Assembly (NCBI GenBank): GCA_031835245.1
Contig: JAVKOQ010000318.1
Span: 1 to 59,684, forward strand
Source of the DNA: Balamuthia mandrillaris
Taxonomy: Eukaryota; Discosea; Longamoebia; Balamuthiidae
Reading direction: 5' to 3'
DNA length: 59,684 nt
Positions 44,742-56,541 of this stretch are shown here, in pieces (within the stretch, counting starts at the first letter, position 1; every line of letters starts with the position of its first letter). The translations under genes and the position numbers were made by a program. The notes beneath the pieces are model-generated. The model saw only the letters and a program-made list of their open reading frames with translations, was not told the origin of the DNA and made no database searches.

Positions 44742-47614
44742 ATGGATATATTGTTGGAGCAGAACATGGCGGAACGGAACGCGCACCTCTCGTTGTCGAT
44801 GAAAAGGCTAAACGCCATTCCTGAAGCGCTGCTGAAGCTCTCACACGTGACGTCTCTCAACCTTCAACACAACAAGTTGAAGGAAGTGCCGCTGCGGTTG
44901 GCAGAGGCTCTACCAGGGCTCGCGGTGCTAAATCTCAAAAGCAACAAACTCAAAGAGGTCCCCTCCGCCTCTCTGTTGCATAAATGGACCAACCTGGAGT
45001 CACTTCAACTCCCCAGCAACCAAATACAGCACACGTACTCCTTCCTCCCTTCTTTTTCTCCGGTCCTCCCCTTGTTATTCAGCTCCCTGGCTCTTTCTTT
45101 CTTTCTCCTCGATAGCTCCCCCTTTCTCTCTTACTCTTTCTTTCTTTCTTTCTCTGTCTCTCTCTCCCTTTTTCTCAATTCGTTTCTCTTTCTTTAGTTC
45201 TCTATTTTTCTCACTCATGTTCGTTTCCTTCTCATCACACCACTTATTAAGTCGTTTATGCTTCAAACAAAAACAGCTCTATCGAGTTTTGGGAGGAGCT
45301 TCCTGCCAGTCTCGCTTCGTTGGATCTAAGTCACAACAACATTGAATGTCTAGTAGACGGTATATCGCCTTCATCACCAGCTGAAGCAGACGAAGCACAA
45401 GCAACAGATCATGAGAGAGGAACACATCGAAACACTTCTATGCCCCTTCGCAGTTTTTCTTCACCTCTCTGCTCTCCGCTTTCTTCGTCTTTGTCGCCCT
45501 CTCTTCCTGCATGCCTCTCTGACATCTACAAAAGAGAGGACAAAAGTCACGCCACAACAGGAAGGACAAAGAACCTTCAAGTTTTAAAGCTTCGAAGCAA
45601 TCACTTAACATCATTCTGTTCTCTTTCTTCCTCTTTCACCAACAACACCAACATTTCACCCATAACCGAATGGTTCAGTCTCCTGCGAACACTGCGAGTG
45701 CTAGATCTCAGCCACAACTCCCTCAAATACATTCCTGAGCAGGTATCCATGCTAACCTGTCTTGTCGAGTTTTACGCCTCCAACAACAAACTCTCCGCAG
45801 CGCCGCTGCTCCTTGCCCCTGACTTGAAAATACTGGATCTGAGCCACAACAAACTCACACATTTTCTTCCATCACGATTCCACCAACGCAATGTTTCTTC
45901 TCCTTCTGCAATTGTCATGGACTCGCTTATGCAGAAGAACAACAATAACCCCGCTAAAACGACCATGAAAAGACGACGCAGTGTACTGGAGCTCAAACGA
46001 ACCTTTGAACTCGCAGCATCCGGATCCTCAGTTTCGTCATCTCCTTCACTTCCGGCTACTTCTAGAAGAAGAAACAGTTGCGTCGGTCCATCTCGTTCAT
46101 CGCTTTCTTTTTCCTCTCCAAAGAAGCCCAAAGCGATAGGAAGTGGAGCAGAGCCGATGGACGAGCTGGAAGGGTTTTGGCAATGCTTGAACTCCCTCAC
46201 ACAGCTCTCTTTAAACAAGAACCGGATCGCTGACCTTCCCTCTCGCCTTTGGACCTTACCTCATCTCAACTCTCTCAACGTTTCTGGCAACCAACTCACC
46301 ACATTGAACATTACTTGTTCTCCTCTTTCACCAATTTACAAAAGAAGCCTCTCTCCGCTTCAGTTTCTCAGCGTTTCTCGCAACCTACTCCACTCACTGC
46401 CTCCCGAAGTGGGTCGCCTGGCCACCCTCCAAAGTCTCTATGCCGGAAAGAACAGGATCACGAGCATACCCCCATCCATCTGTCGTTTGACCAACCTGCG
46501 CAACTTGGACCTTACCGCCAACTGTCTCTCTGACTTGGCCCATTTGGATTTGAGCCGATGCGTCTCGTTGGAAGAGCTAGGCTTGGCAAGGAATCCCATT
46601 GTAGAGCTTCCTCACTCCGTTGTCACCATTCTCCAAGAACAACGACAACCGATGCTTCGACTCCCTTACTCCTTGCTTCCTTCGTCGTTTGATGGCTGTA
46701 GTATTACAAACCCCTCCCCTCAACCAACGCTTCGTCATTACCCTTCACCCTCCTCTGAACATTCTACTTCCTCCGATGGCTTCCCTTATGGTAGCTCATC
46801 ATCCCGCTTCTGCACTGATTGTTTGTCCCAACAGGACACACTTGAAGAAGAAGAAGAGATGAACGCCATTCTCTCCCCTTTTGTCTCACGCTCTTGGCTC
46901 AACGTTACTTCTTCCTTGCCGGACGAGATCATTCCTGGTGCTTGCTTTCTCTTCCTTCTCCCTGTTGCCTTCTCTCCTTTGGCATTTCCTTGTTCTTTGG
47001 TTTGTCTCGTCTAACATCATGAAAGGCTTGTATTTAGGTTCTCTGGAGACGCTTCATCACTTAGCCATGTTACAACATCGAAGAGTAACGCATATATTGC
47101 GCATCATGTCGGATGGACAAGCGGAGTACCCTCATCTCTTCCATTACCTAGAGATAAGGGCCTCGGACGAAACGACGGAAGACCTCCTCACTCACTTCGA
47201 AACCAGCACGCAGTGGCTCGAGCAAGCCCTCTCCAACGGTGGCAGAGTGTTTTGTCATTGGTTTCAAACACCTCTTCCTCTCTTCTCTCTTCTCACTCGT
47301 CTAGCACCAAAACTTACCTTCTGTTCATCACAACAGCGTGGCGGGCATATCAAGAAGCGCGAGCTTAGTGATTGCATTTCTTATGAAAAAGTTCGACCTG
47401 TCTTTCGATGAAGCCCATCGCTATCTTCGTGGTCGGCGGCCCGTCATTGCACCAAATAGGGGTACCACTCTCTCTATGTCTCTCACTTCTCCATCAAAGA
47501 TTAATACGGTAATGCCATGCAGGATTTGTACGTCAACTGAAAGCATATGAAGCTCTGCTGAAAGAATCCTCTGCTGTATCTTCTGCGAAAACGACAATAA
47601 CAACAGAAAGCTAA
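44742..47614 (+). CDS. Leucine-rich-repeat dual-specificity phosphatase
   Basis: Five exons, 44742-45034, 45277-46937, 47026-47260, 47337-47461 and 47523-47614, give 801 residues. The N-terminal ~600 residues hold irregular LRRs (LNLQHNKLKEVPLRLAEALP; LDLSHNSLKYIPEQVSMLTC; LATLQSLYAGKNRITSIPPS) with Ser-rich inserts. The C-terminal DSP domain begins PGLYLGSLETLHHLAML and has ASDETTEDLL, HC-VAGISRS (CX5R, Cys about 730), and SLVIAFLMKKFDLSFDEAHR. The general-acid Asp is probably in ASDETTED. The combination resembles Dictyostelium LRR-containing MAPK phosphatase-like proteins, so MAP kinase is a likely but unproven substrate. The catalytic Cys codon is itself split by an intron (TG|C). The stop codon is 3 bp from the stop of the convergent WDR18 gene. 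Confidence 0.93.
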
Positions 47615-47617
47615 CCT

Positions 47618-48041
47618 TCATCCTTCTCTTCGTTTTTTGTTGGAACTTCGTCGTCTCTTCTTAGAAGAAGCCTTGCCTGCATTATTGTTGGTACTTGTCT
47701 TTTGCTTTTCGCTCACGTTCGTCGCCTGTTTGTTTCTTTCTTGTTCTTCTCGTTCTCGCTCGGCCACAGCAGCAACAGCAGCGGAGCCATCCGCGTCCTG
47801 ATGCAACAAATGCTCCACACAAAGCTGATAAAGTTGATCGTTCACGTGCCGCCATCTTTGTTGATTGTCCTCTGCTTCGCGGAGAGCCTGCCTAAGTCGT
47901 TGATTTTCTAACAGTACTGGTTCTTCTTCTTCCTCTGCTTCTACTCCATCTTCTTCTATGCCGCTATCCAAACTAGAAAGAAACTAAAGAAAAAGGGCAG
48001 TGAGAAGAGAACTCGATGAGAAAGAGTGAGGGGGGAGAAAG

Positions 48042-48075
<34 letters not shown>

Positions 48076-50076
48076 AGTAACAAACCTGACGATGGGCACC
48101 CCTCCAATCAAATACGCTTTCACTGAGATCCCAACCGCCGCCATCGCGATGGTTGAGCCCACCAACCAACCGAATCGGCACACACTTGTTTTCATCTAAC
48201 GTAACTCCATCAGCAGCCCATCCCGAGGCCGCTCCTCTCGTCGAACCACCCCCACCAATACCAAATATTCCAGTGCCGTCTTGTTGTTGGTGCAAAAAGT
48301 TTCGAAATGGTTGAATAATGCCTAAACATTGCTTTAGGCGTGATTGTGCTGATCTCCCTCCTCCGCTTCCACCCCCACTTGCTCCGTCAACTGTAGCCGC
48401 TGCTCCACTGCCTCCACTTCGTCCAGAGGCAGCAGAGTGCTCAAACAACTCAGGAGGTTGCCACATTATATAAGCGTGAGTGATTGCGTTGTTGCTTCCA
48501 CCACTGCTAATACTACCTCCAACACTCACTGATTGTTTGCTGTGACCTTTGTAGGTTCGAACGGGTTGTCTACTGAATAGATCCCAAACGATGGCTGTGC
48601 CATCCATCGATGCAGACAGAAGAAGGGAGCTAACGTTGGAGGTGCTGAGAGACGTAATGGCTCCGGTGTGTCCTACTAATACGGCATGCTCCGTGTCTCG
48701 CTCTGATGAGGAATTGCTGGACATCATCTTCAGTACTGATTCTCTAGTGATGCTATTCTCCGCTTCTTCTTCATTTTCCGGTGTTGCTGTATTTGCTCTT
48801 TTTTGGTGGCTTGAAAGAAAGAAAAATGAGCCGTTCATTCCGTTCTCAGAAGAAAAAGAAGACGAAGATGAAGATGCAGACGACGATGAGGAAGCAGCAG
48901 TAGCAAACGAAGAAGAGGGCATGCACAAGTCAATGCAAAAGATACGCCCATCCAATCCACCCACAAACAGAGCTTTCTCCATTGGATCCATCGTTAAAGC
49001 CGTAAGCCCAGTGGGGAACTTAAGAGAGGCGATGAGAGAACGAGAAGGAATGTCCCAAATTTTGCAGGTTTGATCTTTAGAGCAAGACACAACCCGCCCG
49101 TTCATTCCGCCAACGCCACAGAGGAGCGCCGTTATGGGAAGGGCGTGATCATTCCACGTATGAAACGGCCGCAGTTGGCGTTGTTGGTTGCTGCTGCTGA
49201 TATTTCCTTCTTGTTGTGCTCCTGCATTAAATATACTGTATGGAGGAAAAAAAAGATAAGATAGGAAGCAAGGAGGGAGGACGAATGCAGGAGACAAGGA
49301 GTACGTGCCTAGAGATAGACCAGACGTTAAGGAGTGCGTCTTCACCGCCGGAGAGGATGAAAAAGTCATCGGTGGTCCATGCCAACGTTGTCACTGCTTT
49401 ATAGTGAGCGTCCCACATTCTCAACAAATGTCCCGTCGCAACCTTTTTGGTTTTAAGTTTCGTAAAAGACCAGGGAGAAGCGAGAAGAGAGCAGAGGAGA
49501 AAGAAGAGAGAAGAGAAGAGAAGAGGGAGAGAGAGAGAGAGAGAGAGAGAAACAAAAAGCAGAACAGACAAACCTGCCAGAGATAAAGTTTGCCGGAAGG
49601 ACCGCCTCCAACACAGTAAAGTCCCTTTTGTTCCGTTTTGGTGTTAGTCACACTAGAATGAGAGAGAGAGAGAGAGAAAGTAAGAGAGAGAGAGAGAAGA
49701 AAAATGTGAGCGAGGGAGAGAGGCGCAGGAGAGGGTTGTTCGATACATCATGAGAGACAGCAACGGCTTCCAGCTTCTCCGGCACGCTAAACTTCAGTAA
49801 CGGTTGCTCCTATTTTGAGGTCAACGTCCTTTCTCTGCCAAGTGAGAGAGCTTTTTTAAAAAAACACCAAACCTGGTTCCAGGCCCAGACGTGAACAGCG
49901 GGGCGTCCTTTCTGAACGGAAAGGCAGTGATAAGCGCCTAATCGGGACCACGCGCTTGTTTTAGGAGTTTCGTTGTTGTGATAAGTCATCAGGTGTTGGC
50001 CTGTGCTCAACACCCACAAGTGCATGCTCCCTCCCTTCTCCGCCGAACAAGTCACCGCCACTTCCACCCCCGCCAT
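47618..50076 (-). CDS. WDR18: WDR18/Ipi3-like WD40 protein of the Rix1 complex
   Basis: Exons 50076-49873, 49809-49747, 49652-49574, 49442-49283, 49221-48086 and 47983-47618 give about 669 residues. Family features are EVAVTCSAEKGGSMHLWVLS, GGGPSGKLYLWQVATGHLLR, WTTDDFFILSGGEDALLNVW, SCSKDQTCKIWDIPSRSLIA and GGLDGRIFCIDL. A C-terminal coiled coil (LENQRLRQALREAEDNQQRW) precedes a Lys/Arg-rich nuclear-type tail. Ipi3/WDR18 acts with Rix1 and Ipi1 in pre-60S maturation and in replication licensing. Long Ser and Gly inserts interrupt the propeller. The junction between exons 2 and 3 does not resolve: every GT in exon 2 is phase 0 while the only acceptor needs phase 2. ATG 50163 is an in-frame upstream alternative start but adds only Lys/Arg-rich sequence. 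Confidence 0.85.
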
Positions 50077-50190
50077 TTGTTTGTTTGATCCTTTCCTCTT
50101 CCTTTCTTTATTCTTTCTTTTCTTTCTTTTTTCTTTCAACGCAACGTCTTGCCATGACGACATGGTATATAAATCAGGTCGTCGTGAATA

Positions 50191-50510
50191 TTAGTTGTTA
50201 TTTCCGGGACGACGTGAAGAAGAAGGCGCAGAAACAAAGCAGCCCTTCTGCAGGGTAGAAGCAGAGAAGAAGAGGGAGGGAGTAGAAGAAGCAGAAGCAG
50301 AAGCAGAAGCAGAAGAAGAAGAAGAAGAAGAAGAAGAAGAAGAAGAAGAAGAAGAAGAAGAAGAAGAAGAAGAAGAAGAAGAAGAAGAAGGAAAAGGAGA
50401 AGAAGAAGAAGCATGAAGAGAAGGAGAGAGCCCATGAAACGCCATCACTAAACTGTTTCCCAAAGCTTCGGCCAACGGAGGAGGCACGGCTAAAGACATT
50501 CAATGTCAAT

Positions 50511-50541
<31 letters not shown>

Positions 50542-53500
50542 CGAGAGAGAGACTTTTCGAACCATTGCCAATCTGTCGAACTTGATGCCTTGCACGACCA
50601 GCAAAAGAGACAGAGTCCTCAAAGCCTTGACACCTGGCCAGCTCTCTGACGCTCAACACTCGCCGTTCTTCCGGATGAATGAGCGGCGATCGCGTGACGT
50701 TCAGGGAACCGCTGGTGACGACCGTGCCAACCACTTGGTCCCACGATAACCTCCCATACGATTGTGCTGTTGGGGTTGTGTTGCTTGTTGTTAGCAAATA
50801 AAAACCAAAACTACAAAAAATAGAGAGGGTGAGAGAGAAACATTTTTGCTGAGCACGAGGTGGTTTCCACTTTCCAGTAAGATGGTAGCCACAAGCGCCA
50901 CGAAAGAGAGGAACTCGCACGACACGTTGATACAAGATTGTGTTCTCGTTCAGTTGGGTGTAATGATCGCTAATAAGTTCTTCTTCGTACTCTTCTGTGA
51001 CTTTTTTCTTCTTATCCTGGCTTGTTGTTCTTCTTTTTGTGTCCCATTTTCGTATTTTCCTCTGAAAAGGATGTAATGGTGGGGTAAGATATCTGTGTCG
51101 CCTTTCCTCGTCCTCGTCATCTTCTCCGCTCCTTTCTTGTGGGTGTTTGAGCGAAGCAGAAGCCAGTGGGAGAGGAGGTAAATCGCTTATCGCATCTCCG
51201 AGTGTTACAGCAGGCAGGCTGCAGTGATAGCCTGAGTAGACGGCGTGCTTTTGGGAACGAAGAGAGAGGCGGTTGTAGCCGGCGGCATCCCTGAAGGCAT
51301 GAATGGGCGTTGGGAAGTGAGGCAACAATTCGCCTCTCCGCGAGGCCATTATGATGAATCTTTGTCTGCTTTGTGGAACTCCAAAGTTGCCTTTTTGTTT
51401 TGTTTGTGAGAGAGAAAACACAAAAAGACAGAGGAAGCTAGATGAAAATAACAAACCAGCTTGCAGGCACCCCATTCGTACTTGGTAGTCCATGCTGATC
51501 AGGCTCCTAAGTATCCACCGAACAACGCTGCCTTCCTCCATCGAATATATACCCGCCACGTTCTCCATCATCGCAAAGCTTGGCCTTAATAGCTGCACCA
51601 CCGAGAGAAAGACCACCACCATGCTGTTACGCACGTCATCCGGTTTCCTGTTGTGGTTCTGCACGCTGAAACCCTGGCAGGGAGGTCCTCCGCAGACCAG
51701 ATCCACTTCTCCTCGTTTGGGATATCCTTTTGTGCCGTTGCGAACGTGGCGAAGAAAGTGGAGAGCATCTTCTTGGTAGAGCCGTAAAGACGAAGAGGAA
51801 TGAGAGTGAGCAACAGAATAGGTTTTAAGAGCGTGTGGGTTGTATTCCAGAGCCCAACGCACGCGAATGCCTGCCTTTTCGAGGCCCAACGAGAGTCCAC
51901 CGCATCCAGCAAACAAGTCGAGCGCGTTTAATTGTGTTCTTTTGTTATTGTTGTTGCTGTTGCACTTTTCTTTGAGCAGAAGTCGCTGTTGGTAGAGGTG
52001 ACGATAGCGTCGTGTCATTCCATCTCCGACCACATTTGACAAGGAAGAAGATATTGAAGAAGATATCGAAGAAGGAAAAAGAATAAAATCAGAACCTTCG
52101 CCCTTGAGTCGGTATTGAGCGAACCGGAATTGAACGGGTACCAAAGTCATGCTCTTTACTCTCGCAAACTCGATTGTTTTGTTCCGATACTCTTGTGTTG
52201 ATCTTTTTTTTACTTTGACTGACGACGAGGATCGTTTTCTTGCTTTGCTATAAACTTTGTCCCCGTCATCGTCTTCGTCTTCTTGTTCTTCGTCGTCCTC
52301 GTTGTTTTCTGCACTTAATCTTCTTGCCTCTGCTTCTCGCTTGATCTCATTGGAACGTGATTTCATCCAAATGAAACGTTGATAGAAGAATTGCTCTTCG
52401 GTGAAGTCGAGAGACGCCAAGAAAACGCAGCTCAATAGTTTTCGTTGTTGCTGTTTGCTGCTCTTCAAATTTTTGTTCCAATCCCGGTGAACTGCGTTCT
52501 TGTCCCTTTTTTGTGGTACTGTTGTTGACAAAGATCGATGTTGTTGCTGTTGTGGTTCTTCCTGGTCATAGATTTCGCTTCGAAGAATGCAGATCTCATC
52601 CCTATAAACAGGGAAATACTTCACGAAACATTTTCCAACAATCGATATCAATGGTTTCATATCTATCCAATCCGACAAAAACAACTCGTTTGGGTGAGAA
52701 GTCACTCGATATCTCATCCTCAAAACGTCTTCTTCTCCCCCTCCTCTTCTTCGTTCTCCCATTTCTTCGCTTGCTTCGTCTTCTTGGTCATCTTCGCTAT
52801 TGTTCTTCTTGTTGACGGAAGAAGGAAGGGCTTCATCCATCGAGTGAAGGTACAGAGCAGAAAGACCTTCTGGCTCAAAGTCGGATGGTCGCCAAAACAT
52901 TTGCCCGAAGAACCATTTTCTATGCGTCTGGGTGTCTTCCCAGAGTGCCAACAGCCGCATGACGGTTGCTGGTTTACCTGGATTCGACGTCCCTCTATCC
53001 ACTAGCACACAGTCGCCAACCTGGTAGCTTTCTTCCTTTATATTTGTTTTTTTTTTGTTTGGTTATTTTTAAAAGTTTTGTTGATAGTTAGTTGTGTTTT
53101 GTTTTATGTGCGTCTTTGGACAAGTTTTTATACCTGAAACGTGAAAGAATCAAAGTGAAGGGTTCGTTTGTTGCACCACGGCACCCACGAGGGAAGCAAG
53201 GAGCTCTGAGCGGTCCTTCGGAGTGCATCTTTTAGTTTTTCCTCACGTGCTTTCACAACGTCGTGAGTTAATGCCTGCCCTCTCCACTGTCGCTTCTTAG
53301 TCTGCTTCCACTCGAACGTTTCTGTTCGGGCAACAAGGGTAGAGTTAGCTCAGATAAGATTCCAAAAAGACAACATATATGGGCAGTTTAGGAGATGTGA
53401 GGAGAGAAGTGAACCCGGATCGTCAGCATCGTAGAATCGAACGTCATCATCTTCATCGACATTGTCCGAGCGATAAGGATCCAAGAATGCATATGATGCA

Positions 53501-53555
53501 TCATTATAAAGATACCTTCCCCATAAACAATAATAAGTCAACGAGGGAGACAAAG

Positions 53556-53595
<40 letters not shown>

Positions 53596-55602
53596 ATAAA
53601 AGAAGCGATCAGGAAGAGAACAATAAGCAGAAAGCATCTGTTCTCTCTGCCTTTCTTCCTTGCTTAGCACCGATATATCCGGTCCTGCAAACACTGAATT
53701 CACTCTCATCCGCATCAAATTGTCTTCTTTTTCATCTTCCGGCAAGTTATCGGATTGGTGCGGATGCTGTTGTTCGCGCCATTCTTTCTCCAAGTCGTTC
53801 AAGTGCAGAACTGTGCATTTGCCAACAATTTCTGTCACTGAGTTGATATCGGTCGTGTTGCAGAGAAATACTTCTCTCTCATGAAGAAACTTGCGAAGAT
53901 ATGGTCCCTTTAAAATGGTATCTTCTGGTGCCCAAAACCATTCTAACTCGACCATTATCTCACTCTCCACTATATCATCTTCGTCTCTTTCTTCTTCATA
54001 GCTTCCTTTCTGCGTTCCTCTCTCCTTCTCTTCGTTTTCATCTTCGTTGCTAGTTGTTGACCTTTCACGTAGTTGTTGTTTTTGCAACACTCTGTTGCTC
54101 TTTCTTCGTGTCTCCAGTTCATCTTGTTGGCGCTGTTGTCCATTCGTCGTTGATGCTTCCAACTCTTCAGCCACCCAAGGCACTTCCATCATTTCTCTCT
54201 CGCCTCTTTCGTCCTCGTCTTCCTCCCACAAGCGAACGATTCTGGCTATCCAGAACTTCTTTCGGTCGGTGCCTTTAACGTAGACACAGTCCCCAACGGA
54301 CAACGTCGCATCCGTGCTAACCACTTTAAGAAAAGGAAGGCTTTGTTGTTCATCTTTAATTGTTGTTTGAAGATGCCACTCTACATCCTCGTTGCTTCTG
54401 ATGATGAATTGAGGTTGTTGATGATCAGCACCTTCTTCTTCATCATCATCATCCGCTTCTTCGTCTTCTCCTTCATCTTCTTCTGAGTGTTGCGGAGATA
54501 CGAAGTCGCCACTTTTTCTTAGTCGCCTCCAAGCTTTTTTCGTGCTTGTGGTCGTAGAACCACCACTTCCATTCATGTGAACAAATCCGTTTTGTTCTTT
54601 ATCTCCAATCTTTCGAAGTTTATGATGCTGATTGCCAGAACCCCCTCGTTCTCTTTTTATGAGATTTTTCCATTTCCTCTTTCTTCTCAGCAAACGAACA
54701 GAATGTCTTCGTTTGTTATTTGCATTATCTTTATCTTCCGAATCTTCCGAATCTTCTATTCTGTCCTCTTCCTCATCTTCATCTTCTTCTTCTCTTGCTT
54801 GTTCTTCTTCTTCTTCTTCTTCTTCTTCTTCTTCTTCTTCTTTTTCTTCTTCTTCAGATTGTTTAGTCTTACAGTCATAGTTTGCTTCTTCGTCGTCGTC
54901 GTATTCGCCATCAATTATATCACGCGAAGAACGGACTGAACTGAAAGCATAAGGCTTCGAGTAAACACTCTCCAAAGTCACATCATACCAATTGATCCAA
55001 TAGTAGTCCACCTCTTGAAACCGCCTCCACACTTTCCTCTCTTCTTCTCCCATTCCATTTTCATCTTCTTCTTTCTCTTCATCGCTTTGATAAAAGTAAT
55101 CCCGGAGGCCACTTTTCACTTTATCCTCTCTTCTTCTCTGCTTTCTCCGTCTTTGCTGTTTTCCTTCTCTCTTTCTTTGCGCTAAAGAAAGAATCGTTTG
55201 CAGTTGCTTTCCTTCCAAATGAAGGACGGAGCAGCGCCGCAGAATGGTTGCGATGGGGTTATGATCGGAGACCTCCCCCGCCAACAACTCTCTCTCGTCC
55301 AACACCGGATAGCGCTCGCTCAACCGCGTGTCCACGTTGGGTCTCCACATCCATTGGGCTTCAAACCACATGTTGGTTTTTTGGTCTGGGTCGTTGTTTT
55401 GGTGTTTGGAAGAAGCAGCGGAAGAGGGAGGGTCTTGGTGCCAAAAGGCAAGAGCACGAGCGACCCAAGGCGCGGAGGAGGGGCCGCCGTTGATGAGAAA
55501 GAAGGAGCCCGCGTAAAAGGACTGTCCGTTACGCCGAAAGCCTTCGTAGAACCATCGCTTCTGTTTTTGTTTTTGCGTTTATATTTCGGTAAAAGAGAAG
55601 GG

Positions 55603-55647
<45 letters not shown>

Positions 55648-56191
55648 GGGAGAGAGGGAGAGAGAGAATGAAGTATAGGAAGGTTTTTTGTCTCTCAGTC
55701 TTGAAACAAAGAAGAAAGAAGAAGAGAATAACCTTGGCATTGTCGTATTCAATGCAAGATCCGATCCACTCTACTTCGTCGAAGTCTTCATCGTCCTCAA
55801 CTGCTGCTTGCTCTTCTTCAGCCGCTTCTCCATTCTCTCGTTCCACTCGCTTAAAGAAGTCTCCTTGCTCCTCTTCTTCATCATCTTCCTCATCCGCCTC
55901 TTCGCTGTCAATCACAAATTCTTCATCCTCATTCGGCATATCTCGCTTCTGCATTCCTTGTTGTCGTCGTTGCGAAGAAGAAGAAGAAGAAGGAGACAAC
56001 GCGTGTGCTGAACCTGGAGAAGAAGAAGGTGAAGGGCGAAGCATCCTCAAAGCTCCAGAAGAAAAAGCGGAAGAGGGGAGCAGTGAGAAGGGAGTTTTGG
56101 CAGCGAGCCTGGCGCTCGAGCGACGTGGCGGTCCATGCTGCTCGCTCTCGCGTTGCGGCTCCTCCTCCGCAGCGAGTGCGACGCTGCTCAT
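50191..56191 (-). CDS. Dnmt1-like DNA (cytosine-5) methyltransferase with three BAH-like regions
   Basis: Eight exons: 56191-55733, 55560-53594, 53515-53415, 53321-53134, 53035-51457, 51390-50842, 50766-50563 and 50489-50191, about 1,781 residues. Three BAH-like segments precede the catalytic part: FYAGSFFLINGG to SVLHLEGKQ (about 165-265), SVGDCVYVKGTDRKKFWIAR to GKCTVLHLNDLE, and YQVGDCVLVDRG to IVGKCFVKYF. Long acidic, Lys-rich linkers lie between them. The C5-MTase has motif I LDLFAGCGGLSLGLEKAG (about 1,280), IV GGPPCQGFS, VI ENVAGI, VIII QSRQRF and X RQIGNAVPPPLAEALG, all intact. It should maintain or set CpG methylation. No CXXC finger or replication-foci domain is visible. The C-terminus is a poly-Ser/Ala tail from a GAA microsatellite. 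Confidence 0.94.
50302..50392. repeat. (GAA)n microsatellite inside the methyltransferase coding region
   Basis: Nearly pure AAG/GAA repeats preceded by a few GCAGAA units. In the minus-strand gene they are translated as Ser and Ser-Ala runs near the C-terminus after the last catalytic motif, so length change would be tolerated and could vary between strains. Confidence 0.9.
53562..53592. repeat. (GA)n microsatellite, intronic, CT on sense strand
   Basis: Immediately follows the exon 2 donor of the methyltransferase gene. Related runs on the same gene are at about 50513-50550 and 55611-55670. Confidence 0.9.
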
Positions 56192-56541
56192 CCCCCCTTC
56201 TTTTCTGCTTTTCTTCTTCGTCCAACCAAACAATTTTTGTGGACATCTTTGGTTCGACGCTCATCATCGACAATTTTTATTTTACCAATTTATTATCCCC
56301 AGTTAACTGGGTTCGACTCCAGGTCATGACACAAATTCATTCGCCTGATCGTGTAAGACATCTGATTTCCTATTGGTAGCAGTTGATCACCGATTTTCTC
56401 GAGCTGGGAACCAATGAATAATCATATGTTCGATAATTTTTCACAATAATTGAATTGTAGCATCGTTTAGGAATAATTGCAAATATTTCACTTTAAATCG
56501 CCAACCAAAAGTTATTTTTCCACAATTCAGCAAACACGACA
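56192..56541. promoter_or_regulatory. Divergent promoter, DNA methyltransferase / redox fusion
   Basis: 350 bp between start codons. AACCAATGAA lies at 56409-56418 with an inverted CCAAT near 56376. CCAGTTAACTGG at about 56298 is a 12-bp palindrome that runs into GGTTCGACTCC, a perfect tRNA B-box word (about 56309-56319) without a tRNA around it. Confidence 0.5.

Noticed and set aside
50198-53008. Single-exon 936-residue methyltransferase
   Set aside because: The frame runs through two T-rich introns and a CT-rich one; removing them joins motifs VI-VIII and IX-X correctly and replaces NGSKSLSLAL with NAVPPPLAEA.
56298-56330. tRNA gene upstream of the redox fusion
   Set aside because: Perfect B box, but the T stem has a mismatch and no D or anticodon arm can be drawn.
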